From NCBI GenBank assembly GCA_016745035.1, contig JADGDE010000011.1, positions 62,001 to 126,000 on the forward strand: DNA of 64,000 nt. Direction: 5' to 3'. Source of the DNA: Thiotrichales bacterium. GTDB taxonomy: Bacteria; Pseudomonadota; Gammaproteobacteria; Beggiatoales; Beggiatoaceae. A program made the position numbers and the translations under genes. Positions 17,030 to 26,426 of the stretch are shown in pieces (the stretch's first letter is position 1; every line of letters begins with the position of its first letter). Below the pieces are notes generated by a model. That model was not told the origin of the DNA, did no database searches, and saw only the letters and a list, made by a program, of their open reading frames with translations.

Positions 17030-18664
17030 ATGTCCGATTTGACTCGCAGCACAGCTTGGCAACAACTACAACAGCATAGCCAAACTATGCAAGATAGCGA
17101 TTTGAGAAGCTTATTTACGCAAGACCCAGAGCGTTTTGATAAATTTTCTCTCAATGCAGCGGGCTTATTACTGGATTATTCTAAAAACCATCTCAACGAA
17201 CAAACCTTAACCCATCTTGAAGCCTTGGCCAAACAGGTTGAGTTTGATTCATGGCGTAAAAAACTCTTTAGTGGTAAACATATTAACCACACGGAAGACC
17301 GAGCCGCTTTACACACAGCTTTGCGCAATTGTAGCCAAATCCCGGTGCGTTATAACGGCAGAGATGTGATGGGTGATATTAACCGGGTGCTGGATAAAAT
17401 GCGCCAATTTAGCCGTGATATTCATAATGGTGATTGGCGCGGTTATACCAATAAAATGATCACAGATATTGTCAATATTGGTATTGGTGGCTCCGATTTA
17501 GGGCCAAAAATGGTGGTGGATGCACTCGCACCGTACCAAAAAGATGGGATGTGCAGTCATTTTATTTCTAATATTGATGCCCTACAAATTGACCGTTTAT
17601 TAGCAACCCTCGACCCTGAAACAACCCTATTTATTATCGCCTCAAAAACCTTCTCTACCCAAGAAACCATGGCTAATGCCTTAACCGCCAGACAATGGTT
17701 TTTGAGTCATTGTGCCGATAAAAAAATGATCCGCAAGCATTTTGTTGCGGTGTCTACTAGCCAACAACAAGTCGAGGAATTCGGCATTGATCCTCACAAT
17801 ATGTTCGTGTTTTGGGATTGGGTTGGTGGGCGCTTTTCCTTGTGGTCAGCGATTGGTTTATCAATTATTTTAGCCATTGGCATGGAAGCGTTTGAATCCA
17901 TGCTGGCAGGCGCACACATGATGGATCAACATTTCCAAACCGCACCGATTTTACAAAATATGCCAGCGCTTTTAGGCTTAATTAGCATTTGGTATAACAA
18001 TTTTCTCCATGCCAACAGTAATAATCACGCCATCTTGCCCTATGATTATGCCTTGCGATTTTTCCCCGCTTACTTGCAACAGTTAGAAATGGAAAGTAAC
18101 GGCAAACGCATTACCCGCACAGGCGAGATTGTTGACTATAAAACTTGTCCAGTGATTTGGGGCGCGCCGGGTAACAATGGTCAACACGCATTTTATCAAC
18201 TTCTCCACCAAGGCACGCGCAAGATCTCAATTGATTTTATTATCGCGATTCATAACAACACCCAAACCATTGATCATCAGCCTGCGGTGCTTGCCAATGC
18301 GCTAGCACAAAGTCGAGCTTTAATGTGGGGGCGTAATCATGAAGAAACCCGCTTAGCCAATCCAAAATTAACAGCAGCAGAATTGGAAGCGCATGTATTC
18401 CCTGGCAACCAAGCCAGCAATACCTTGCTCTATAATCGTCTCACCCCCGCAACACTGGGGTCACTGATTGCCCTATATGAGCATAAAGTCTTTGTTGAGA
18501 GTATTTGTTGGCAAATTAATCCTTTCGATCAATGGGGCGTGCAACTGGGCAAAACTATGGCAATGGATTTATTGCCCGCTTTACAAACAGGTGAAGACAA
18601 ACCTGCCTGTGAATATGACGCATCGACTAATGGTTTATTAAACTATATTAAAAGCCACGTCTAA
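17030..18664 (+). CDS. pgi: Glucose-6-phosphate isomerase
   Basis: It interconverts glucose 6-phosphate and fructose 6-phosphate. The 544 residues are normal for the bacterial long form. Conserved segments seen are NIGIGGSDLGPKMV (phosphate loop), WVGGRFSLWSAIGL (signature 1), the catalytic-Glu region WGAPGNNGQHAFYQLLHQGT, and the terminal signature FDQWGVQLGK. It has its own transcription unit after the dsbA terminator. Confidence 0.97.
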   Translation: MSDLTRSTAWQQLQQHSQTMQDSDLRSLFTQDPERFDKFSLNAAGLLLDYSKNHLNEQTLTHLEALAKQVEFDSWRKKLFSGKHINHTEDRAALHTALRNCSQIPVRYNGRDVMGDINRVLDKMRQFSRDIHNGDWRGYTNKMITDIVNIGIGGSDLGPKMVVDALAPYQKDGMCSHFISNIDALQIDRLLATLDPETTLFIIASKTFSTQETMANALTARQWFLSHCADKKMIRKHFVAVSTSQQQVEEFGIDPHNMFVFWDWVGGRFSLWSAIGLSIILAIGMEAFESMLAGAHMMDQHFQTAPILQNMPALLGLISIWYNNFLHANSNNHAILPYDYALRFFPAYLQQLEMESNGKRITRTGEIVDYKTCPVIWGAPGNNGQHAFYQLLHQGTRKISIDFIIAIHNNTQTIDHQPAVLANALAQSRALMWGRNHEETRLANPKLTAAELEAHVFPGNQASNTLLYNRLTPATLGSLIALYEHKVFVESICWQINPFDQWGVQLGKTMAMDLLPALQTGEDKPACEYDASTNGLLNYIKSHV

Positions 18665-18768
18665 CCAGACGCAGATATATGTTGCTGATGAATATGGCAT
18701 CTGTAAAATTTTACACAATTGTCTTAAATCCGCTCTAAGTCTTATACGGGTTATGCTAGAATAGGCGG

Positions 18769-18866
18769 GGTTTGATGTCAGGAAAATAACTGCTTAATAG
18801 CGCTTAGCAATGTGACTGAGATGCCTCTTAATCTCAATATTTGCTCCTCAGTCTCGAGTTTTTTAT
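18769..18866 (+). ncRNA. Candidate small RNA or leader between pgi and eno
   Basis: An extended -10 box TGCTAGAAT ends at 18762. About 45 bases downstream comes a stem GACTGAG (18814-18820) / CTCAGTC (18847-18853) followed by CGAG and six T (18859-18864), as in an intrinsic terminator. An alternative inner pairing GAGAT/ATCTC exists. This would give a transcript of about 95 nt with no good reading frame. No clear -35. I do not recognise the RNA, and the hairpin may simply end pgi transcription. Confidence 0.3.
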
Positions 18867-18915
18867 CCATAAAGAATTGAAGCGATATATTAAGTGCTCA
18901 TCAAATTTAACTTGA

Positions 18916-19045
18916 TTGATGTTACGCAAAGGCTGACTTTCACCTCAAAAGGTAAAAAAACTGCCATTGCTCCACGACTAAATATCACTAAGCAGGTAGA
19001 AAACCACCCCATTGTGATAAAAATTGGTTTAGTGCATCATTTCAG
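18916..19045. mobile_element. Short inverted-repeat element, copy D
   Basis: 130 bp from TTGATGTTACGCAAAGGC to AGTGCATCATTTCAG, in the same orientation as copy C; ends are mutated and no target duplication is visible. The internal hairpin is ACCT-CAAA-AGGT (18942-18953), where copies C and G have TGCC/GGCA: pairing is kept with different bases. The rest of the pgi-eno gap (18665-19277) holds the RNA candidate and the structured eno leader. Confidence 0.65.
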
Positions 19046-19175
19046 TTAAGGGAATAATTGTGCTTAGGTAACACTTTCTAGTGCTGGATGCTAAAGGAAA
19101 ATTGATACCTAACACCAAGTGTGACTGTTATCACTGACATAAGTGATAAGCCGTAAATGATTGGTTTTGCTCAAT

Positions 19176-19261
19176 GTGCCCCCCTGTAGGTTTTTAGGCA
19201 CGAGAGGAACGCGGGCAAAACCCTGAGTATGCAATAGGGCAACTCAGTTGGAAAAGTTCCT
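19176..19261 (+). promoter_or_regulatory. Structured 5' leader candidate of eno
   Basis: Three nested or adjacent perfect pairings lie just before the eno ribosome-binding site: GTGCC (19176-19180) with GGCAC (19197-19201); AGGAAC (19205-19210) with GTTCCT (19256-19261), closing a multi-element stem; and inside it CTGAGT (19223-19228) with ACTCAG (19242-19247). A competing GGGCAAAACCC hairpin could form from the same bases. This looks like a conserved leader fold or regulatory switch, but it matches no riboswitch class I know. Confidence 0.35.
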
Positions 19262-19268
19262 AAGCTAA

Positions 19269-20555
<1,287 letters not shown>

Positions 20556-20563
20556 ACAAGCTT

Positions 20564-20588
20564 AAAGGGTGAGTTTATCCCCTTTTTT
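20564..20588 (+). terminator. Intrinsic terminator of eno
   Basis: AAAGGG, a loop of about ten bases, CCCTTT and continuing T (six T in a row), 9 bases after the eno stop. Nothing recognisable lies between here and the next gene at 20833. Confidence 0.7.
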
Positions 20589-20832
20589 AGATAGAATTTT
20601 GAGGTAAATGAGCGTATATCTTTGTGCATTTACCTCTGGTTCTATTTTTTTGTTGCCCCTCAATAAAATATTTTGTATAACAGCACAAACTGAATGTGTC
20701 AGTTTTGAGCGAGAATAGGTGGCTCAACGTATTTATTCTTAGTCATTATCATGTTACGTGATTGAACAAGCTGACAATAGGCTTAATCAAACATCATAAT
20801 ATCTTGTCATCACCCTTAAGTTTAGCTAAATC

Positions 20833-22923
20833 GTGTCTACCAAAGCAAAAGCAGAAGTAAAGCGTTTAATGGCAGAGGTCAGCCAATTACAGGCAAAGAC
20901 CAAAAGTGCCAATGCCAATATTAAAATCAAAACACAGCAATTAGTTAAAGAAATTAATGAATTGCAAGTATTGGTGATTAAAAACAAAGATAAAGAAAAA
21001 TACCAAGAGGTTAAAAATAAAACCCGTGAATTATTCGAATTACAACTAGAAAACACCCTCCTGCGCCAAAAACATATCCGTGAGCAAATGAACCGCTTGC
21101 TGTTGGCACAACACAAATATGAAGACTTAGCAAAACAAGACCCAGATGCGCTTAACAGTGCAGATACACGCCTGTTACAGCAGCTCAAGCTCCTAGTTAA
21201 AGGTAAAAAAACCGAATTTCTTCAAGCTGGAAAAGAAGTTGAAGAAATTCGCGCCCGGGCTTTGAAAAAAAATATTACTCTCTCGGATAAATTAAGCAAA
21301 AAATCAGCTGGCACGTCTGCCAATACTGATAACAAGACACCTGCGGTAAGTCGGGGACAAAAACAAACGTTCAAAACCGAGCAAGAGAATCTAGCCGATA
21401 GAGCTAAAACCGAAGCAGAAAAATTGATTGTTGCCGTAAGCCAAGGACAAGCCCTGCCTTCTACTGCCACGAGTAACAATAAAGAAACAAAAGAGACAAA
21501 AGCCAGCAGTAAAACCCAAGAAATTGGGAAAATGATTGATGAAATCAGCCGCTTACAAATGTCTGCGGATAAAGGACAATTATCCGATAGTGAAATCGAA
21601 GAGCTAGAAGAACGCGTACGCTCGATTGAAGCAAAACAAAAAAATACCCGTGATCAAATTAACCAACTCACCCAAGCTAAAATCAAATATGAGTTGGCTA
21701 TTAATCGTTCCTCAGAACTTCGAGATCAAGCGCAACAACGACGTGAACAAGACGAACAACTACAACAAGAACTCAACGGTTTAATCTCACAAAAAGAACA
21801 AGAACAACAACAATTATTAGATGAATTAAGACAAATTCGTGAACGCTCAGAACAAGAGTCAGCCCTCCTTAAAGCCCAGCGCGATGCTGCCAGAGCGCTA
21901 GCAGAAGAACAACAAGAAAACACCAGTACTGTTAACCAACATTCAGAAAAAAAACACGGGCTGATCAGTGTACTTATTATTTCTGTTGTGATGCTGTTAC
22001 TACTCACCGCAGGGGGAGCTTATTATTTTATCTATTATGTCGATAAAACAACGCCTTCTGTAATTGCCGAAAACAAAGCGCCTAAAAAAACAGCAGCTGA
22101 ATTAGCTGAAGAAAAAGCCCAAGCAGAAGCGGCTAAACTGGCAGCAGAAAAAGCAGCTCAAGCGGAAAAACAAGCCAAAATAGCCCCGATTCGTTTTTTC
22201 CGCGATAAGCTCAAAAGTGGCGGTTATGCCCCGATGATGGTGCAATTACCCTCAGGTAGTTTTACTATGGGTAGCAAACCTCAACTACCTTATACTGATG
22301 AACGTCCCCCCGTAAAAATACAACTGAATGGTTTTGCCATTGGTAAATTTGAAGTAACCGTAAAACAATATCAGCGTTTTGTTAATCGCTCAGGGCGACC
22401 TATGCCTGATAATGAAGGTTGGGATGATGATAATTTACCCATTGTCAATGTGACCTTTGAAAATGCTGAAGCTTATGTTAAATGGCTGACCAAAGAAACA
22501 GGGCATCGTTATCGTCTTCCTAGTGAAAGAGAATGGGAATATGCTGCTAAAGCCGGTAGTGAGCGTAAACTATACTGGTGGGGAAACCGCTTGGAGAAAA
22601 AACGCGCTAACTGTGGTGAATGTGGGAGCCGTTGGGATAATAAACAACCTGCACCTGTAGGGCAATTTGAAGCCAATGCGTTTGGCTTACATGATGTGCT
22701 CGGTAATGTATTTGAATGGACTAGGAGTTGTTCTCATTCAGATTACACCAATGCGCCCAGTACAGGACAAATATGGGAAGTCGATGCGGATTGTCGTTAT
22801 CGTATGGTGCGCAGCAGTGCCTATAATAGCTATAAAAAAGAATTGCGTACCGCTAAACGAACTAAATTACGCCCTAATGCCAGAACCAATAGTTTAGGCT
22901 TTCGAGTGGTGCGTATTAATTAA
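20833..22923 (+). CDS. Coiled-coil membrane protein with periplasmic SUMF1/FGE-like domain (copy 1)
   Basis: The protein has 696 residues starting at GTG without a clear ribosome-binding site. Residues about 1-360 are nearly all Lys/Glu/Gln-rich coiled coil. One membrane helix follows (about 376-403, VLIISVVMLLLLTAGGAYYF), then an Ala/Glu/Lys linker, then a sulfatase-modifying-factor domain (about 465-696): MVQLPSGSFTMGS, YRLPSEREWEYAAKAG, NCGECGSRWDN and FGLHDVLGNVFEWT. The usual closing RGGSW is RSSAY and the catalytic Cys pair of true formylglycine-generating enzymes is absent, so a binding or structural role is more likely. Paralogue of the gene at 24367. The TM orientation (coil inside, SUMF1 outside) is inferred. 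Confidence 0.72.
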   Translation: MSTKAKAEVKRLMAEVSQLQAKTKSANANIKIKTQQLVKEINELQVLVIKNKDKEKYQEVKNKTRELFELQLENTLLRQKHIREQMNRLLLAQHKYEDLAKQDPDALNSADTRLLQQLKLLVKGKKTEFLQAGKEVEEIRARALKKNITLSDKLSKKSAGTSANTDNKTPAVSRGQKQTFKTEQENLADRAKTEAEKLIVAVSQGQALPSTATSNNKETKETKASSKTQEIGKMIDEISRLQMSADKGQLSDSEIEELEERVRSIEAKQKNTRDQINQLTQAKIKYELAINRSSELRDQAQQRREQDEQLQQELNGLISQKEQEQQQLLDELRQIRERSEQESALLKAQRDAARALAEEQQENTSTVNQHSEKKHGLISVLIISVVMLLLLTAGGAYYFIYYVDKTTPSVIAENKAPKKTAAELAEEKAQAEAAKLAAEKAAQAEKQAKIAPIRFFRDKLKSGGYAPMMVQLPSGSFTMGSKPQLPYTDERPPVKIQLNGFAIGKFEVTVKQYQRFVNRSGRPMPDNEGWDDDNLPIVNVTFENAEAYVKWLTKETGHRYRLPSEREWEYAAKAGSERKLYWWGNRLEKKRANCGECGSRWDNKQPAPVGQFEANAFGLHDVLGNVFEWTRSCSHSDYTNAPSTGQIWEVDADCRYRMVRSSAYNSYKKELRTAKRTKLRPNARTNSLGFRVVRIN

Positions 22924-22991
22924 CTGATGTGACGCAAATGCCAACAATTAGCCTTCTAAATAGCTTGTGAAGACGGTTGGCGTTAATTTTT
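22924..22991 (+). terminator. Element end E plus terminator-like hairpin
   Basis: Directly after the TAA stop the sequence reads CTGATGTGACGCAAATGCC, the left end of the short inverted-repeat family, but the rest of the element is lost. A hairpin then forms: GCCAAC (22940-22945) with GTTGGC (22976-22981), with inner CTTC/GAAG pairing, followed by a T run at 22987-22991. From here to 23473 there is no gene: only element F and a possible promoter. Confidence 0.45.
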
Positions 22992-23149
22992 CTATTGCAT
23001 CAAAACCAAAAACCGTTCATATTTACACCTAATTTAATCATGGAAATCTTTGTGTTCAACAGTGATAAATAGATTGAAACCACAAAGTCTATGCAAAAAA
23101 CCCCAAACAACTGAGCCCATATTGAGTATAACTAATTGATATGATTTAA

Positions 23150-23220
23150 CTGATGTTGCGCAAAGGCTTCACTAGGCAGGTGAAAAAGCCCCTTATTGTG
23201 GCAAAAACAGGCTTAATGCA
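23150..23220. mobile_element. Internally deleted element copy F
   Basis: The left end CTGATGTTGCGCAAAGGCTT is joined directly to CACTAGGCAGGTGAAAAAGC and GGCAAAAACAGGCTTAATGC, so the middle third is missing. It is framed by an 11-bp inverted repeat ATATGATTTAA (23139-23149) / TTAAATCATAT (23221-23231), unlike the direct duplications around other copies. Confidence 0.5.
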
Positions 23221-23325
23221 TTAAATCATATGAATAAAACACTTGATACAAGTTGCCAGGTTGAAAATATGTATGAGTTATAAGAATAACAGCCAGTTAT
23301 CCTTATTTTGTATACTCTAACCCTA

Positions 23326-23353
23326 TTGACTGTTGACATTTGAACCCTATGTT
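23326..23353 (+). promoter_or_regulatory. Weak promoter candidate before the acidic protein gene
   Basis: TTGACT (23326-23331), 16 bases, TATGTT (23348-23353), about 120 bases before the start at 23474. An overlapping TTGACA ... TATAAG is also possible but its spacing is short (14). Confidence 0.3.
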
Positions 23354-23473
23354 ATAAGTGCTTAGGTATTTGTCTTTAATATACTGCTATGACAACACAG
23401 CTCAAGTTAGCATCCGTCAGATAGTCTAAAATCTTAGGGTTAATGACTTTCAGGTGTGATGAGGTGATAAAGA

Positions 23474-23983
23474 ATGAAAGTGAGTAAAGAGCTCAGAGAA
23501 CGAATCAAACAACTGGAATCTGAGCAAAACCGTCAACAAGATGATCTTGCTGATTTGGACAGTCTACGTAATTTGGTTGAAATTGAGGCGCTAGAAAAAG
23601 AGCTGGTGGATATTCATCAGGATCAAAATAGCAACGATGCGCTCTCAACATTAGACGATATAAACCTCGATTTTGAGGAAATATTCGATCAAGATGAAAC
23701 GAAGTCTGACACACTATCAGCTACCGCAGATACTATTCATGATATTGATTTAGATGAATTGGTTGATTTAGATACGGACAATAAACCCACTGGCACACAA
23801 ACAGGGTTTATCGTTTGTCTCTTATTTAATAAAGCCAAACCCAGCGAATGGTCAGAAGAAGCTGGCGGTGGTTGGCGTGGTCCGGATATGGGGACACGTT
23901 ATCCCAGCCAAGCCAAAGCTCAAGCGGTGATGGAACAACTCAAGAAAAAATGGCCTGATTATCCGATTAAAATTTTGTCTTAA
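23474..23983 (+). CDS. Acidic hypothetical protein between two SUMF1-domain genes
   Basis: The protein has 169 residues, with a convincing GAGGTGATAAAGA leader before the ATG. Residues 1-60 are predicted coiled coil (KELRERIKQLESEQ); 60-105 are very Asp/Glu rich (LDDINLDFEEIFDQDE, IDLDELVDLDTD). A short C-terminal domain of about 60 residues (TGFIVCLLFNKAKPSEWSEE, GGGWRGPDMGTRYPSQ, KKWPDYPIKIL) looks folded and probably mediates binding. No family recognised. Its place between two paralogous coiled-coil SUMF1 proteins suggests a joint function; this is inference. Confidence 0.55.
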   Translation: MKVSKELRERIKQLESEQNRQQDDLADLDSLRNLVEIEALEKELVDIHQDQNSNDALSTLDDINLDFEEIFDQDETKSDTLSATADTIHDIDLDELVDLDTDNKPTGTQTGFIVCLLFNKAKPSEWSEEAGGGWRGPDMGTRYPSQAKAQAVMEQLKKKWPDYPIKILS

Positions 23984-23988
23984 AATAT

Positions 23989-24120
23989 CTGATGTGACGC
24001 ACTAAGCTGGTTTTTATCACAATAGTGTAATTTTCCACCTGCCTAGTAAAGCTTAGCCGTGCAGCAATGGCGGTTTTTTCTGCCCTTAAGGCAGAAAAAA
24101 AAGCCTTTGCGTAACATCAG
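23989..24120. mobile_element. Short inverted-repeat element, copy G (complete)
   Basis: 132 bp, beginning CTGATGTGACGCACTAAGC and ending GCCTTTGCGTAACATCAG, with a 9-bp target duplication TTAAAATAT (23980-23988 and 24121-24129). It inserted at the stop codon of the acidic protein gene. Internal hairpin CTGCC-CTTAA-GGCAG (24080-24094), framed by T6 and A8, has the form of a bidirectional terminator. The following 24130-24366 stretch shows no convincing gene. Confidence 0.8.
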
Positions 24121-24366
24121 TTAAAATATGATACCCAAAGTTTGGTATGGTGCTCACTGTTAATGTTTTTAGTAACGGATGAAACCAATGCCGGATATGA
24201 GTATAAGGATCGTGTGAGGTTTCCTATCGTTAAAACACATGGACGACATGTTGAGCATTTAACGATTTTATCTGATACGAATATAGACGTTATGATAGCA
24301 GCCACAGCGATATTTAACCGTTACTCGCTGTATTAAGTACTGCTAAATCAATCATTAGGCATTATT

Positions 24367-25896
24367 GTGTCAAAATCAGAGCAACCAAAAAAAAGAAACC
24401 ACACGGCTCAAGAAATCGAGCAATTGTTACAAGAAGTACATTTGCTTAACTATAAACAAAAAAACTCAAGCCATGGTGGTACTAAGCGGGCTGAGCGCTT
24501 AATGGCTGAAATCGACCGTTTACATGCCAAAGCCTGCTCCGAACTTGACACACCCGCAGATCTCACCAATAACAGCGACAGCCTATCAGAGCGCTTAAGC
24601 GTACGGATTGGAAAACTAGAACGCGATCAACAGCAAGCACTAAAACAAATTCAAAAGTTAAGCGATGCTAAAATTCAACTAGAACTCTCTCGCGTACAAT
24701 CAGAAAAAAAAGCCTCCGCTCAACAGCGGGAAGAAACCAAAAAACTCAAAACGCGCTTACTGAACTTAATGTCTGAACGTGAGGAACAATACTCACAACT
24801 ACACGAAGAAGTTCAAGCCATTCGCTCCCAAAATAAAGAAGACAACGACTTACTAGCAACACAGCGGGATGCTGCCAGAGCGTTGGCACAAGAACAAAAT
24901 GCACTTACTGAACAAAATAATAGTGCGCTTTTTTCTCCTGCAATTTACAAATGGCTTATTTTCGTGGCCATTGTGGTACTCATCTTATTATTTAGTGTCA
25001 TTATGCACGCGGTTTATCTTTCTTTACAAAAATCTGCTTCAAACAATGAAGCACCGATGCAAACACCTAAAGAAACGAGGGCGGTTACAACCCAGATCAA
25101 AGAAGAAACCGATCCCGCACTAGAATCAGCGCCACTTAAACCTGCTCCACCGAAAAAACCTGAACATCAACTGATACAAATTCAAGATAAATTACAAAGT
25201 GGGGGGATGGGACCTATGATGACTATCATCCCCGCAGGTGAACTTGCTATGGGTAGTCGGCGGGTATTTCACTCCGAATACCCCGAAGTACATATCACAA
25301 TGCAAAGCTATGCCATTAGCCAACATGAAATTAGTTTTGCTGATTATCGCCGCTTTAGTGAAGCGACGGGCACAGCCTTACCCAATGATGAAGACTGGGG
25401 CTATGGTGTCCAGCCTGTGATTAATATACGCTGGGAACAAGCCAATACTTATGCCGCTTGGTTATCGCAACAAACAGGGCAACACTATAGACTCCCCAGT
25501 GAAAGAGAATGGGAATATGCCGCCAAAGCAGGCACAAGAAACAAATATTGGTGGGGCAATTACCTTGGCAAAAACCGCGCAAATTGTGCCAACTGTGGTA
25601 GCCGCTGGGATGGCGAACGCCCAGCACCTGTTGGCAGTTTTCCAGCGAATCCCTTTGGCTTATATGATGTGGTTGGCAACGTGATGGAATGGACACATAC
25701 TTGCTATCATAATAGCTACAAAAATAGCCCAAAAACAGGTAACTTGTGGGCAGGTGGAGATTGCAAAAAACGCATGGTACGCGGCGGTGCTTTCAGTAGC
25801 TATAAAAAAGAAATGCGCTTAAGCAGGCGACTGCCCTTAAATGCCAAAGCCCGTAGTAACCACTTAGGATTTCGTGTGGTACGCTTAGAAAAATAA
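24367..25896 (+). CDS. Coiled-coil membrane protein with periplasmic SUMF1/FGE-like domain (copy 2)
   Basis: The protein has 509 residues, GTG start. N-terminal coiled coil (about 1-180), one membrane helix (about 193-218, WLIFVAIVVLILLFSVIM), a Pro/Lys/Glu linker and a SUMF1-type domain (about 283-509): MMTIIPAGELAMGS, YRLPSEREWEYAAKAG, NCANCGSRWDG, FGLYDVVGNVMEWTHTC and MVRGGAFSSYKKEMRLSRRL. Same order as the gene at 20833 but with a shorter coil, so they arose by duplication. The catalytic Cys pair of formylglycine-generating enzymes is missing here too. The shared RDAARALA stretch just before the membrane helix in both is notable. Confidence 0.72.
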   Translation: MSKSEQPKKRNHTAQEIEQLLQEVHLLNYKQKNSSHGGTKRAERLMAEIDRLHAKACSELDTPADLTNNSDSLSERLSVRIGKLERDQQQALKQIQKLSDAKIQLELSRVQSEKKASAQQREETKKLKTRLLNLMSEREEQYSQLHEEVQAIRSQNKEDNDLLATQRDAARALAQEQNALTEQNNSALFSPAIYKWLIFVAIVVLILLFSVIMHAVYLSLQKSASNNEAPMQTPKETRAVTTQIKEETDPALESAPLKPAPPKKPEHQLIQIQDKLQSGGMGPMMTIIPAGELAMGSRRVFHSEYPEVHITMQSYAISQHEISFADYRRFSEATGTALPNDEDWGYGVQPVINIRWEQANTYAAWLSQQTGQHYRLPSEREWEYAAKAGTRNKYWWGNYLGKNRANCANCGSRWDGERPAPVGSFPANPFGLYDVVGNVMEWTHTCYHNSYKNSPKTGNLWAGGDCKKRMVRGGAFSSYKKEMRLSRRLPLNAKARSNHLGFRVVRLEK

Positions 25897-25930
25897 ACAC
25901 AATCCAGAGAATAAAAGATTAACTTTATAG

Positions 25931-25959
25931 TTGACTTAAAATAATTTACCCCATATTAT
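25931..25959 (+). promoter_or_regulatory. Strong sigma-70 promoter candidate of the yjfI-pspA pair
   Basis: TTGACT (25931-25936), 17-base spacer, TATTAT (25954-25959), about 30 bases before the start at 25990. No sigma-54 (GG-N10-GC) box is visible, unlike the classical psp operon. Confidence 0.6.
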
Positions 25960-25989
25960 GTCAATCAACACAGCAGAGGAGCGAGTGAT

Positions 25990-26415
25990 ATGTCCCAGCA
26001 AAACCTAGAACAGTTAGCGATGGAATTAAACAATGCCACAACGGAGGGCGACTTAAGTCTAAGCACTGAATATCATGAAGGTTTATCGGTCATTACCGTC
26101 ACCGTACTAGATCGGGAAGAATTCCCTATTTACATCACCATTGACGAATCACAAATTCTCTGTGTAACGCACCTATGGCGCGAAGAGGAAATTTTAGCAG
26201 GCAAACGTGAAGAACTACTCGATGCCATGCTAATTATGAATGCTCCCATGCCTTTATCGGCATTTTCTAAAGTTGGGCAGCAATACATCCTTTTTGGTGC
26301 ACTCTTTACCGAAGCAAGTGTTGATGAAATTTTGGAAGAAGTTGACACCTTAAGCAATAACACCTTGCTTGCTATTGAAGAGCTGAGCGAATTTTTACAT
26401 AGCGAAAGCGAATAA
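25990..26415 (+). CDS. DUF2170 (YjfI-like) protein
   Basis: The protein has 141 residues, acidic and cytoplasmic. It has the DUF2170 pattern: LSVITVTVLDREEFPIYITI, then QILCVTHLWREEEI, LNxMLIMNAPMPLSAF-like (here LDAMLIMNAPMPLSAF) and YILFGALFTEASVDEILEE. The function is unknown; in enterobacteria yjfI lies directly before the PspA-like yjfJ, as here (11-base gap). Strong GAGGAG before the ATG. Probably an accessory to the membrane-associated PspA homologue. Confidence 0.75.
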   Translation: MSQQNLEQLAMELNNATTEGDLSLSTEYHEGLSVITVTVLDREEFPIYITIDESQILCVTHLWREEEILAGKREELLDAMLIMNAPMPLSAFSKVGQQYILFGALFTEASVDEILEEVDTLSNNTLLAIEELSEFLHSESE

Positions 26416-26426
26416 GGAGAGACAAC

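Noticed and set aside
19176..19261. Assigning the eno leader to the cyclic-di-GMP riboswitch class because of GCGGGCAAAACC
   Set aside because: The GNRA-receptor helices and the conserved GACGCAAAGCC half are missing.
24142..24336. 64-codon plus-strand frame between element G and the second SUMF1 gene
   Set aside because: No ribosome-binding site and no recognisable domain or compositional sign of coding; overlapped by an equal frame on the other strand.
20833..25896. Calling the SUMF1-domain proteins formylglycine-generating enzymes
   Set aside because: The paired active-site Cys near RGGSW are absent, and no sulfatase gene is nearby.
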